A stretch of DNA of 64,000 nt from JAQWRV01 sp045564915 (GTDB lineage: Bacteria > Pseudomonadota > Alphaproteobacteria > Rhodospirillales > Rhodospirillaceae), in NCBI GenBank assembly GCA_045564915.1, contig JBJLGL010000004.1, forward strand, positions 124,001-188,000. The letters run 5' to 3'. Position 1 is the stretch's first letter. Every line of letters begins with the position of its first letter. Positions 16,432 to 25,329 of this stretch are shown piece after piece. The notes beneath the pieces were generated by a model. That model saw only the letters and a program-made list of their open reading frames with translations. It did no database searches and was not told the origin of the DNA. The translations under genes and the position numbers were made by a program.

Positions 16432-18834
16432 CTACTGATTAGCTATTTGAAGTGTTTTGTAAGACTGCGGTTGTCCCGCAAGTGCGTTGATGATCATATC
16501 CGGCACTATAGGTGTGCGGTTAAAGTATACACCGCCCAAAGCGTCAGAAATAGCGCATAACAAAGCTGCAGCTGCACAACCCTGTAATGGTTCGCCAATG
16601 CCTCGAGCTCCCACAGGGTTGGTGGGGTCTGCAATATCAACATATCCAACATCCATTTCGGGAGGAACATCTAAATAAGACGGCGGTTTGTTTTGATAAA
16701 AGCCAACATTGCCTGCTAAGCCATTTTGAGGGTCGTATACTATACGTTCCAAGCCCCCCATACCGATGCCCATAACGGCACCGCCGCGGATCTGATGCTC
16801 GAGCCCTTGCGGGTGAACTACCGTGCCACAGTCAGCTGTCCCGACATATTCTAGAATCTCATATTTTCCGGTTTCGGTATCTAGTTCTATTTTCATGAAG
16901 GTAGTGGCGATAGCGATAGCCATTTTATCATATGGCAGATTATCTTTGGCGGCGCCAATCAGACCTGTCCCCGCCAAAGCTTTGACTGAAGCTTTGGTAA
17001 TAGAATGAAGATCTTCATTCATCTCTTGGCCGCTGAATTTCCCGCCAAGTTCAATTGCCCGCTGCGCAGTCTGAGCAAAGGTCAGATTTCTTGATGCATC
17101 AGACTTTGCAAACACTTTATCGTCGCCAACATCGTAATCGTCAGGTTCCCCGCCAAGATCAATAGCTGCGATTTCAAGCAGTTTCATTTTGGCATCCATT
17201 GCACCAGCATAGTTGGAGCGAGACATAGTGTAAGAAGTGTTGCTGCCAAACTGCCCAAAATTCCAGGGTAGGTTGCGGCGGCTATCCCCGCGTTCAATCA
17301 CTACATTCTCCCAGGAACAGCCAAGCACCTCAGCTGCCGCGCGTGAGGTGCTAGCATAGGAGTAAGTGCCGAGATTTCCGACGCCTGTATGTATATGAAC
17401 GGTGCCATCAGTAGCAATACGCACTAATCCGTCGAAGCCTGCAGCACCTGCCGGGTGAAAGGCCTGACCCACACCAATACCAATGACTTTAGAGCCATTG
17501 CGCTGGCCACTTTGGTTTTTCTTTTCCTCCCAGTTGAAGCGCTTCGCTCCATCACGTAATGCCTCGCGCAGATAAGCGCTAGAAACTGAAGCACGCTGGT
17601 TGCCGTACTTTGAGTTATTATCTGTGGCATTGATTTCACGAATGGCAATACGGTCTATGTTTAGCTCTTTTGCTGCCTTGTCCATCAATGGCTCCATGAC
17701 GCAGGCCAGCTGATTTTGACCAGGGCCGCGCTGCGCACCAGTGATGGGTGTGTTAGTAGCTACTGGAATTCCTTTCCATCGCATAGCTTCCGGAGTGTAA
17801 ACTAGCGATAAAGCGCCACCAGCATTCATATAGTCTGGGAACCCATCGTTGCCACCGCTCTGCTGAACTATATACATGTCCGCTGCAATAAGTTTGCCAT
17901 CTTCCCGAAAAGCTAACTTTACGTTGCCTTGGAATCCGTTACGACGAGACCCAAGATAATATTCCTCAGCACGCGAAATACGCATCATGCACGGCCGCCC
18001 AGTTTTCTTGGACATATGCGCCGGGACGGTCGCTATGGGGTAGCCCGCACCTTTAGAGCCAAACCCACCGCCGCAATACTCAGCAATGAGAATTAGATCT
18101 TCTTCAGGTATACCGATATAGCCAGCAAAAATCGGCACGTTAAAAGTATGACTCTGTGACGAGGCGTGTAGGTAGCATTTGCCATTTTCCCAATAGGCAA
18201 AGGCACTGCGCGGCTCCATACTCTGATGAGGGTGACCGGCGACGACAAAGGTTTCGTCTAAAGTAAGGGCGGCATTTTCAAAACCACCATCAACATCTCC
18301 ATATTCCCATTGGTCACGGGGTTCTCCCCGCGGCAATTCATCCTCGCTGACGGCAGCAAAATCCCTGGCCGTCCACTTAATGCGTTGGGTAGGCTGCATG
18401 CGCTGCACAACGTTGCCATCTTCGTGCGCATCGGGCCCGCCAGGGTACAAACTCTGCAGGGGGTCTATGACAAAGGGCAGGGGCTCATATTCGATCTTGA
18501 TCAGTTCCAAAGCGTTAGAAGCGGTGGTTTCATCAAGGGCGGCGATAGCCAAAATTGGGTCACCAACGAATTTTGGGTTGTTGGTTAGAATTTGCGTCTG
18601 CGGACTTGGCATCGCTGGCACATCTTCCGCAGTGAGAATGTCAATTACGCCCTCCATTTTAAGTGCATCAGAGGCATCGATGTTGCGCACGATTGCATTT
18701 GGCATGGAGCTAGATAGCAATTTGATAAAAAGCATGCCTTCGGCACGAAAGTCTTCTGCATATTTTGCCCGGCCGGTGACCTTGGCGCGAACGTCGGGAG
18801 GAGTGAAGTTTTTTCCGATATGTTTGTATGCCAT
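16432..18834 (-). CDS. Xanthine dehydrogenase-family molybdopterin-binding subunit
   Basis: 800 residues, the large catalytic subunit of a molybdenum hydroxylase. The N-terminal 'hammerhead' block starts VRAKVTGRAKYAEDF. The molybdopterin part has QSMEPRSAFAYWENG, YCGGGFGSKG and GAQRGPGQNQ. The C-terminus has GARGIGEPLQG, whose Glu is the expected active-site base. This family hydroxylates aldehydes or N-heteroaromatic rings at C-H next to heteroatoms. No signal peptide is present; export would be by riding with the Tat-tagged 2Fe-2S subunit encoded one base upstream. Substrate not identifiable. Confidence 0.93.
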   Translation of the reverse strand: MAYKHIGKNFTPPDVRAKVTGRAKYAEDFRAEGMLFIKLLSSSMPNAIVRNIDASDALKMEGVIDILTAEDVPAMPSPQTQILTNNPKFVGDPILAIAALDETTASNALELIKIEYEPLPFVIDPLQSLYPGGPDAHEDGNVVQRMQPTQRIKWTARDFAAVSEDELPRGEPRDQWEYGDVDGGFENAALTLDETFVVAGHPHQSMEPRSAFAYWENGKCYLHASSQSHTFNVPIFAGYIGIPEEDLILIAEYCGGGFGSKGAGYPIATVPAHMSKKTGRPCMMRISRAEEYYLGSRRNGFQGNVKLAFREDGKLIAADMYIVQQSGGNDGFPDYMNAGGALSLVYTPEAMRWKGIPVATNTPITGAQRGPGQNQLACVMEPLMDKAAKELNIDRIAIREINATDNNSKYGNQRASVSSAYLREALRDGAKRFNWEEKKNQSGQRNGSKVIGIGVGQAFHPAGAAGFDGLVRIATDGTVHIHTGVGNLGTYSYASTSRAAAEVLGCSWENVVIERGDSRRNLPWNFGQFGSNTSYTMSRSNYAGAMDAKMKLLEIAAIDLGGEPDDYDVGDDKVFAKSDASRNLTFAQTAQRAIELGGKFSGQEMNEDLHSITKASVKALAGTGLIGAAKDNLPYDKMAIAIATTFMKIELDTETGKYEILEYVGTADCGTVVHPQGLEHQIRGGAVMGIGMGGLERIVYDPQNGLAGNVGFYQNKPPSYLDVPPEMDVGYVDIADPTNPVGARGIGEPLQGCAAAALLCAISDALGGVYFNRTPIVPDMIINALAGQPQSYKTLQIANQ

Positions 18835-18835
18835 G

Positions 18836-19498
18836 TCAGACTGCCTCTGCTGCGCGCATGATAGAATTTAGATAATGGTCGTAAGCTCCGCACCTACATA
18901 GATTCCCCGCCATAGCCTGACGTGCCTCAGCCCGTGTTGGGTTAGGATTATTCTTAAGTAAGGCAACCCCGGACATAATCTGACCAGGTGTGCAGAACCC
19001 ACATTGCGGTCCTAGCTCATCTATCATGGCTTGCTGAACCGGATGCAGGGTGCCGTCTTCTTGCTCTAGACCTTCAATTGTTGTGACCTCCCGACTCCTG
19101 ACAGAGTGCGTTAGGGTGGAGCATGAGTTGTGGGCAATATCGTCCAGTAAAACGGTACAGGCACCGCATTCTCCACGATCACAAGATAGCTTAGTCCCAG
19201 TCAGACCCAGTTTGTATCTCAGCGTCATAGCGAGTGTCTCATTGGGCAAAACATCGACCGGGCGGTCTTTACCATTTATGTTAAGAGTTACTAATCTTTC
19301 GACAGATCCAGCCGTTGACACCCCACCGTCTTCAGAGCATCCGCTTAGACTAGATAGCATCAGCCCGCCGGAGGAGGCGACTGCACCCGAGGCAATGACG
19401 CCTTTTATAAAAATTCGGCGCGCAACAGGATCGCGGCCTTCGGGCACATCGAGTGCGGAGGTCTCATTTCCGTTTTCAGGTATTTGTTCTGAAGCCAT
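18836..19498 (-). CDS. Tat-exported 2Fe-2S subunit of molybdenum hydroxylase (PaoA-like)
   Basis: About 220 residues from ATG 19498, chosen over an upstream in-frame ATG at 19588 because AGGAACGAG precedes it. The N-terminus carries a Tat motif (VARRIFIKG) and an Ala/Ser/Gly-rich h-region ending LSSLSGC, which could also be a lipobox. Two Fe-S modules follow: plant-type ferredoxin CDRGECGACTVLL with a later Cys, then the helical module CGFCTPGQ and NLCRCGAY. In the PaoABC group this subunit brings the folded complex to the periplasm. First gene of the leftward operon 19498 to 15274. Confidence 0.93.
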   Translation of the reverse strand: MASEQIPENGNETSALDVPEGRDPVARRIFIKGVIASGAVASSGGLMLSSLSGCSEDGGVSTAGSVERLVTLNINGKDRPVDVLPNETLAMTLRYKLGLTGTKLSCDRGECGACTVLLDDIAHNSCSTLTHSVRSREVTTIEGLEQEDGTLHPVQQAMIDELGPQCGFCTPGQIMSGVALLKNNPNPTRAEARQAMAGNLCRCGAYDHYLNSIMRAAEAV

Positions 19499-19654
19499 AA
19501 ATCTCGTTCCTATATAAAATCGCCTGTTCTCATCGCCGTCTGGAGCCTGGCATATGGAAGATATTGCCTGAGGGACTGAAAATATCAAATCAATTGGGCA
19601 AACTTTAGCGGTAAACCATGAATTTTCTTCAAATTAGAGCAAAACCCGTCACGG

Positions 19655-19710
19655 TGTGAGCAAATGTGAGCAGAAAAATTGTGAAAGAGGTGCGCGGCCC
19701 CCTAGCACCT
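19655..19710. promoter_or_regulatory. Repeated motifs between divergent molybdoenzyme and cytochrome operons
   Basis: The 269-base divergent space (19499-19767) contains the direct repeat TGTGAGCA at 19655-19662 and 19665-19672 (10-base period, one helical turn). It also has an inverted repeat AGGTGC at 19688-19693 with GCACCT at 19705-19710. These could be operator sites shared by both operons. No promoter boxes were assigned with confidence. Confidence 0.3.
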
Positions 19711-19767
19711 ACTTATATAAGCAATTAGGTTGCGCAGCGACATTCATAGAGAGGAATTCAAAGGCCA

Positions 19768-20406
19768 ATGAGTTTTAACCGCATTACCCGCCATAAATTA
19801 ATTGATAGATTGTTTCACTGGGGTATGGCCTTGACCATGATTGCCCTGATGGGGACAGCCCTTTGCCCTATTCTTGGCATTGAGTTTGACTGGGTACCAA
19901 TACACTGGATTGCGGGCATTATATTTGCTGTGCTGATTATGTGGCATACCTTGCGGGCTGTTTTTCAGCAGGATCTGATGTCGATGTGGATTGGGCCTGC
20001 AGAATTAGTCAAAGCACTGCGGGCACTAAAGAATGGAGAATCCCTAAAATCATCAAAATATTCTGTTCCTCAAAAACTAATGCACAACGTTGTTACGATT
20101 CTTGGCTTGTCGGCTCTTGTAACGGGAGTATTGATGCTGGTCCGGATTGATACGCCATTTTGGGAGCGTGATCCCTACTTATTATCACAAAACACTTGGG
20201 GTTATGTCTATGTTATACACGGCCTTTCGGCAGTCATGTTCTTCGGAGTGATAATGGTACATGTATATTTTGCCCTGCGGCCAGAGAAGTTGTTTTACAC
20301 CCGTTCGATGATCCTGGGCTGGATCACGAAGAATGAATTCGATACGAACCATGATAAGAGTTTGTGGAAAGATGTAACGCTTGGGGATCAAGGGCCTGAG
20401 TCATGA
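19768..20406 (+). CDS. b-type cytochrome, cytochrome b561/formate dehydrogenase gamma-like
   Basis: 212 residues, four predicted membrane helices. Histidines are placed as likely heme ligands: H9/H17 region (RHKLIDRLFHWGM), VPIHWIAG, MWHTLRAVF, YVIHGLSAV and VHVYFALRP. This matches the di-heme cytochrome b family that accepts or gives electrons at the quinone pool. AGAGGAA precedes the ATG. It is divergent from the exported molybdenum hydroxylase, a reasonable electron-transfer partner, though not proven. The stop overlaps the next gene's start (ATGA). Confidence 0.87.
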   Translation: MSFNRITRHKLIDRLFHWGMALTMIALMGTALCPILGIEFDWVPIHWIAGIIFAVLIMWHTLRAVFQQDLMSMWIGPAELVKALRALKNGESLKSSKYSVPQKLMHNVVTILGLSALVTGVLMLVRIDTPFWERDPYLLSQNTWGYVYVIHGLSAVMFFGVIMVHVYFALRPEKLFYTRSMILGWITKNEFDTNHDKSLWKDVTLGDQGPES

Positions 20407-20792
20407 AAGAGGTAATAGAGTTCCGCGTTTGTGTTGAAGCTATTGAAGGTGGGTATGAGTTCATGCTGGCCTATGCTGCACAAGGGCGCGATAAAGAAAG
20501 CGCTAGCGCCCCAGTGCGGGGTCATCTTGAATCTATGAGCGCAGCGTTAGGGTCTATTGGTGCAGCGGTTGAACGTGAAATTGAGGCGGCCGCTGGCGCT
20601 AACAAGGAGCAGCTGACAGCTTATGCCAGCGTGCTAGAAGATGATGTTAGCCGGGCAAAGGCAGCTGTTGACGTGGTGCTCTCTGTGCCTTCTATAGGGT
20701 CACAGGTCGTCGACAATCTTAATGCCTCGATTCATTTGCGAGCACTTTTGACATCTATCTTTCTCATCGACGAAGCGCTGAGGGTCAGCTGA
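20403..20792 (+). CDS. Small helical protein, unknown family
   Basis: 129 residues, not recognised. Largely helical, rich in Ala/Glu/Val, with no signal peptide and no metal-binding motif. Segments such as ESMSAALGSIGAAVEREIEAA suggest a four-helix or coiled-coil fold. Its ATG overlaps the cytochrome stop by four bases, so translation is likely coupled; it could be a cytochrome-associated or chaperone-type partner (inference). Its TGA is in the same frame as the MFS gene that follows. Confidence 0.65.
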   Translation: MKEVIEFRVCVEAIEGGYEFMLAYAAQGRDKESASAPVRGHLESMSAALGSIGAAVEREIEAAAGANKEQLTAYASVLEDDVSRAKAAVDVVLSVPSIGSQVVDNLNASIHLRALLTSIFLIDEALRVS

Positions 20793-20846
20793 CTCTCCCT
20801 GAAAGTTTGCTATATCCAATCGGCGTCTGCGCCTGGGGGGTTAGTT

Positions 20847-22220
20847 ATATCTGAGCAAAGTGAGAGGACTAGAACAACCCAATCGGATTATCCGTCACCA
20901 GCTTATGCCTGGTACGTAGTTATTATTCTGACTCTGGCCTATGTAGTTTCGTTTATAGACCGTCAGATTATGGCATTGATGGTAGAGCCTATTCGTCAGG
21001 ACCTAGGTATATCCGACACCCAAATTAGTTTATTGCTCGGGCTGGCCTTCGCCATCTTCTACACATTACTTGGCATTCCCATCGGACGTATGGCTGACCT
21101 TTATAGCCGGCGCAAAATTATTGTCATTGGCATCACTGTTTGGTGCTTGATGACAGCAGCCTGCGGTCTCGCACGTAACTATGCTCAGTTATTTGCAGCC
21201 CGCATTGGTGTCGGCGTGGGTGAGGCGGCCCTGAGCCCCAGCGCACTTTCCATGATAAGTGATTATTTTCCCAAAGAAACCCGAGGCCGCGCAGTCGCTT
21301 TTTACACGATGGGTATTTCTATCGGGGTAGGACTCGCCATGATTATTGGCAGTCAGGTTATCGCTTATGTATTTAGTGCACCTCCAGTCACACTTCCTAT
21401 TGTTGGTAAATTATTTGCATGGCAAACCGTTTTTGTGGTTGTTGGTCTGCCTGGCTTATTAATTGCTGTGCTGATGGCTACGGTAAAGGAACCAATACGT
21501 AAGGAGCAGATTGTACAAGCTTCCATCGACGGTTCTCAAACACACTACATCCGGTTTGCGCAAGTAGTTGCATTTATATGGCAACGTCGGCGAATGTACG
21601 TTAGCCATTTTCTCGGGATGTCTATCGTTGGAATTTTGTCTTACGGTTTCTACGCATGGATTCCAACTATGTTTATCCGCACCTGGGACTGGACTATTCA
21701 AGACATCGGATTAGCCTATGGAGTTGTGACTTTGCTATCTGGCCCTTTAGCTGTGATTTTGGCGGCTAGGATGGCAGAATCTTTCGCTAAAAAGGGGTAT
21801 GCGGATGCCCACATGCGTACGGCCCTCTTTGGCAGTTTGGCAGGTATAGTATTTGCAGTTGCTACGCCCCTGATGCCAAACCCTTATGCTGCTCTGCTAT
21901 TGCTTTTACCCGTGTCTATCGGCACTAGTGCAGCGACCGCGTCAGGCTTGTCAGCCTTGATGATGGTCACACCTAATCAGATGCGTGCGCAGACCTCAGC
22001 TGCCTATTTTTTTGTTGTGAATATTCTAGGCTTGACAGTAGGGCCCACCGGCATTGCATTATTCACGGATTTTGTGTTCAAGGCAGATATAATGCTGCGT
22101 TATTCCGTTGCGTCAGTGTCTTTGCTAGCTGGTCTCTTCGCGGCTGTCTTCTTATTTTATAACTTGCGGCACTATGCCGCAGCCTTTGAAGAGTCTAATG
22201 CTTGGACCGTTGAAAAATAA
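20847..22220 (+). CDS. MFS transporter with apparent ATA start
   Basis: Major facilitator superfamily protein of about 457 residues with 12 expected helices. The A-motif region reads GRMADLYSRRK and a signature GVGVGEAALSPSALS is shared with the MFS genes at 42416 and 58640. The first ATG (20970) falls in the loop after TM1 (FIDRQIMAL), so it would drop the first helix. Reading upstream in frame gives SEQSERTRTTQSDYP, then AYAWYVVIILTLAYVVSFID, as in the MFS at 42416 (GYAWYVV). Between the previous in-frame stop and 20970 there is no ATG, GTG or TTG. ATA at 20847, six bases after a GGGGGG run, is the best start. Substrate unknown. Confidence 0.82.
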   Translation: MSEQSERTRTTQSDYPSPAYAWYVVIILTLAYVVSFIDRQIMALMVEPIRQDLGISDTQISLLLGLAFAIFYTLLGIPIGRMADLYSRRKIIVIGITVWCLMTAACGLARNYAQLFAARIGVGVGEAALSPSALSMISDYFPKETRGRAVAFYTMGISIGVGLAMIIGSQVIAYVFSAPPVTLPIVGKLFAWQTVFVVVGLPGLLIAVLMATVKEPIRKEQIVQASIDGSQTHYIRFAQVVAFIWQRRRMYVSHFLGMSIVGILSYGFYAWIPTMFIRTWDWTIQDIGLAYGVVTLLSGPLAVILAARMAESFAKKGYADAHMRTALFGSLAGIVFAVATPLMPNPYAALLLLLPVSIGTSAATASGLSALMMVTPNQMRAQTSAAYFFVVNILGLTVGPTGIALFTDFVFKADIMLRYSVASVSLLAGLFAAVFLFYNLRHYAAAFEESNAWTVEK

Positions 22221-22366
22221 AGGGAATCTTTGGGCTCCATGGCGCACTGATTTGACTCTCTATTAAGACCGCCTTAGCGTCTTTTACATAATAAGCAATT
22301 ATAAGAAAGTCGGAATATTCTAAGGCTCTGGCTAAAACTTGGTCGCCGCGATAGAAGGATACTACC

Positions 22367-24394
22367 ATGACATCACAAACTTTGCCCAACGCCCTTCCGC
22401 AGGATGTGGCCGTGGGTATCTATAAAACTATGGTTCGTATTGATGCCTGCAATAAGCGCATTGAGCAGTTGCTTGCCGCCGGCGCGCTGCAGTTTCAATA
22501 TTACCCCTGTGGTGGTCAGGAAGCGATTCCAGCTTCTATCGCACCGCAGCTAAATGATGACGATCAGGTAGTTACTACGTATCGCGGTGTACACGATATC
22601 GTTGCAAAGGGTACGCCCATGGTGGAGATAATCGCCGAGATGATGGGCAAGGTGAATGGCACATCAAAGGGCAAGGGCGGCGCGATGCATTTGTCAGATC
22701 CCAATGCAGGCTTGATGGTGACTACGGGGATTGTAGGCGCCGGAATGCCTATCGCTAATGGGTTAGCACTGGCAGCTAAGATGAGAGGTACCGGCCGAGT
22801 GGTTGTAGTAAACTTTGGCGATGGCGCGTCTAATATCGGTGCCTTTAACGAAAGCATCAACATGGCGGCGCTATGGGACTTACCTGTTGTGTTTCTGTGC
22901 CAGAACAACGCCTATGCGGAATACACCTCTTACGAATATTCGACCAAAAGTCCGAATATTGCTGCACGCGCTGCAGGATACGGTATGGCTGGGGAAACCG
23001 TCGACGGCACGGATCCAGATGCCATTCACGCCGCCGCAGGACGGGCTATCACACGTGCCCGAAATGGCGAAGGCCCGACTCTGCTGGAATGCACGGCTCA
23101 CCGGTTGCAGGGGCATGCCTTCGGTAGCGAAGAAGACCATATGGACCAAGAGGCTCTGGCTGCCGCACGGGGCAACCCGCCCATTGCCAAGTTCCGCGCT
23201 GCCTTAATTGAGCGTGGCGGCGCCACTATAGAAGATCTGGATGCCATCGAAGCCGCAGCCAAAGCTGAAGTAGAAGAAGCGGTCGAGCAATCTATGTCAG
23301 CGGAGATGCCCGGCGAAGACGAGCTCTACGCCGATATCTTTGCCGACGCTACCAACGTACCTTACTCATCAGGTAGAAGTGTGGGCAAAGAACCTGATTT
23401 GTCGGACCGGGAGACTATTACCGTACCTATGGTAGCAGCAATCACCGAAGCGCTGGACATCGCACTTGGCGAAGACCCGGACGTATTTCTCATAGGTGAA
23501 GACATTGCCGATCCGGCAGGCGGCGTTACTAAGGCTACCGCCGGACTCTCTACAAAGCACGGGGAAGACCGTGTTCGTCCCAGCCCCATCTCTGAACAGG
23601 CGATTATCGGCGCAGCCATCGGCGCGGCACTGGACGGCATGAAGCCGGTGGCGGAAATCATGATCAACGATTTCTCCATGGTGTGTATGGACCAAATCGC
23701 TAACCACGCTGCCAAACTACGCTATATGTCTGGTGGACGAACTAGTGTGCCCCTGGTGATCCGGACGGTGACAGCGGGCAATGTGGGCAACTTCGCCGCG
23801 CAACACTCACAATCGTTAGAAGCCTGGTTCGCCCATATTCCTGGAATCAAAGTGTTGGCCCCGAGCACAGCGGCGGATGCCAAGGGTTTGTTGCTTTCAG
23901 CCATTGCCGACCCTGACCCGGTGCTCGTGCTCGAACCCATGCGCTGTTACTACGTGCCTGACGAAGTCCCGGTAGGCCGGTACGAAATTCCTATTGGCAA
24001 AGCGGCTGTGCGCCGCGAAGGTAGTGATGTGACGGTCATCTCTTACGGCTGGTGCTCCGTGGAAGCCAACGCGGCTGCGAAAACTCTGGCAGAAGCGGGT
24101 GTTAGTGCGGAGGTGATTGACCTCCGTTCACTAGTGCCGCTCGACATCGAGACCTGCTTGGCGTCGGTGCGGAAAACCGGCCGCTGCGTCATCGCTCATG
24201 CAGCCGTAGAGTTCTCCGGCTTCGGGGCTGAATTGGCCGCTAAGCTCAGCGAAGAACTATATGGTCAGCTCAAGGCACCTATCAAACGGGTGGGTGCGCG
24301 CTATACGCCGGTGCCATTTACCCCCAGTTTAGAATCCATGCACTTCCCTAATGCGGGACGGATTGCTGATACTGCACAGTCTCTGATGAGTTAA
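22367..24394 (+). CDS. Fused E1 alpha-beta 2-oxo acid dehydrogenase-type thiamine enzyme
   Basis: 675 residues. The N-terminal ~320 are an E1 alpha domain with the thiamine-diphosphate motif GDGASN (G151-G153) ending in CQNN. From about residue 345 an E1 beta domain follows: ALDIALGEDPDVFLIGEDIA, RPSPISEQAIIGAAIGAALD, then the C-terminal transketolase domain with GWCSVEAN and VIDLRSLVPLD. Both halves are normally separate (acetoin, pyruvate or branched-chain dehydrogenases). The enzyme decarboxylates a 2-oxo acid or cleaves acetoin and passes the acyl group to lipoate. The gene is visibly richer in G/C than its neighbours, a hint of separate origin. A free lipoyl domain follows after 11 bases. 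Confidence 0.92.
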   Translation: MTSQTLPNALPQDVAVGIYKTMVRIDACNKRIEQLLAAGALQFQYYPCGGQEAIPASIAPQLNDDDQVVTTYRGVHDIVAKGTPMVEIIAEMMGKVNGTSKGKGGAMHLSDPNAGLMVTTGIVGAGMPIANGLALAAKMRGTGRVVVVNFGDGASNIGAFNESINMAALWDLPVVFLCQNNAYAEYTSYEYSTKSPNIAARAAGYGMAGETVDGTDPDAIHAAAGRAITRARNGEGPTLLECTAHRLQGHAFGSEEDHMDQEALAAARGNPPIAKFRAALIERGGATIEDLDAIEAAAKAEVEEAVEQSMSAEMPGEDELYADIFADATNVPYSSGRSVGKEPDLSDRETITVPMVAAITEALDIALGEDPDVFLIGEDIADPAGGVTKATAGLSTKHGEDRVRPSPISEQAIIGAAIGAALDGMKPVAEIMINDFSMVCMDQIANHAAKLRYMSGGRTSVPLVIRTVTAGNVGNFAAQHSQSLEAWFAHIPGIKVLAPSTAADAKGLLLSAIADPDPVLVLEPMRCYYVPDEVPVGRYEIPIGKAAVRREGSDVTVISYGWCSVEANAAAKTLAEAGVSAEVIDLRSLVPLDIETCLASVRKTGRCVIAHAAVEFSGFGAELAAKLSEELYGQLKAPIKRVGARYTPVPFTPSLESMHFPNAGRIADTAQSLMS

Positions 24395-24405
24395 GGGAAA
24401 AAATA

Positions 24406-24642
24406 TTGGGAAAAATCACATTAAAGGTGCCCAAAGCGGCGGTATCCATGCAGGAAGGAACGATAGTGGAATGGTTTGTGGAAGACGGTGCGCAGGTAGC
24501 GATCGGTCAACCTATCTATGCCATTGAAACGGAAAAAACCACACTCGAAATCGAATGCCCATTTGAAGGAACGTTTAAGCGTTTGGGCGGAACTGGTGTG
24601 ACCTACAAAGTTGGCGACCCCATCGCCGAGATCATTCAGTAG
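24406..24642 (+). CDS. Stand-alone lipoyl/biotinyl carrier domain
   Basis: 78 residues, a single lipoyl-type barrel-sandwich domain and nothing else. Lysine 44 in ETEKTTLEI sits at the expected modification site. The start is TTG at 24406, with AAGGGA about ten bases before. E2 proteins normally continue into an E3-binding and an acyltransferase domain; neither is present nor encoded next to it. It most likely carries the acyl or aldehyde unit from the fused E1 upstream. The downstream acceptor is unknown. Confidence 0.88.
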   Translation: MGKITLKVPKAAVSMQEGTIVEWFVEDGAQVAIGQPIYAIETEKTTLEIECPFEGTFKRLGGTGVTYKVGDPIAEIIQ

Positions 24643-24660
24643 TTAGAAAGGCCTTTCATC

Positions 24661-25323
24661 ATGACGAAGCTTCAGTATCTTCTCTCTCGCCGTACTTTTG
24701 GTGCGTTTACGTCTGTGGCTGCCGCGACGGGATTGGCAAGCTGTTCAGATGCAGAGATCGAAACGGTGACGGAGGAACCGTCTCCAACGCCTGTCGGACA
24801 GAAAATGAACCATATTATTGGCACTATTTACCAGGTTTGCTTCGTAGTGACGGATTTGCAGGCGGCTATCCAACTCTGGACTAAGAAACTTAAGATAGGG
24901 CCGTTTCTTGTTTTTGAGAATTTTACCTTCACCGATCCCGAAGGCAATCCATTGCCCCTGAACATCTCTCTCGCGCTGGCCTACTCGGGCGACAATTTCA
25001 TAGAGCTTATTCAGTTGAACTCTGGCCGACCTTCTATCTACGACGCTGTGACCGATGCTGGTGGTGGCTTCCATCATCTAGCTAAGCTTACCAATGACCT
25101 GGACGCGTCTATTGCAGAATCGGAAGCTGCGGGCCATCCTCTCGCATTTAAAGGTCACTTCGAACCCGATGCACGGCTTGCTTACGTAGACGCACGTTCA
25201 ACCTATGGTGGGTACATGGAATATGTGGAATATAATGAAACTGTTGCCGGATTATTGCATTATATGCGTGCGGGAGCAGAAAGCTGGGACGGGAAGACGT
25301 CGACTATGCCGTTTCCCACATAA
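24661..25323 (+). CDS. VOC (glyoxalase-like) domain protein, Tat-type lipoprotein
   Basis: 220 residues. N-terminus LSRRTFGAFTSVAAATGLASC combines a twin-arginine motif with a lipobox (LASC), so it is probably an exported lipoprotein. From about residue 50 a vicinal-oxygen-chelate fold begins (IYQVCFVVTDLQAAIQLWTK), with a second betaalphabeta module (FHHLAKLTNDLDASIAES). Candidate metal ligands include the His of FHHLAKL and Glu of YMEYVEY. It is 18 bases after the lipoyl gene. Family roles include lyase, epimerase and dioxygenase; the reaction here is unknown. Confidence 0.83.
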   Translation: MTKLQYLLSRRTFGAFTSVAAATGLASCSDAEIETVTEEPSPTPVGQKMNHIIGTIYQVCFVVTDLQAAIQLWTKKLKIGPFLVFENFTFTDPEGNPLPLNISLALAYSGDNFIELIQLNSGRPSIYDAVTDAGGGFHHLAKLTNDLDASIAESEAAGHPLAFKGHFEPDARLAYVDARSTYGGYMEYVEYNETVAGLLHYMRAGAESWDGKTSTMPFPT

Positions 25324-25329
25324 TAAGCT

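Noticed and set aside
20970..22220. MFS gene starting at the first ATG
   Set aside because: Would delete TM1 and start in a conserved loop; the upstream in-frame sequence is clearly homologous to MFS N-termini.
22564..23715. Several ORFs of 80-130 codons on both strands in the E1 fusion gene
   Set aside because: Long shadows caused by G/C-rich third positions in the real gene; composition of the peptides is abnormal.
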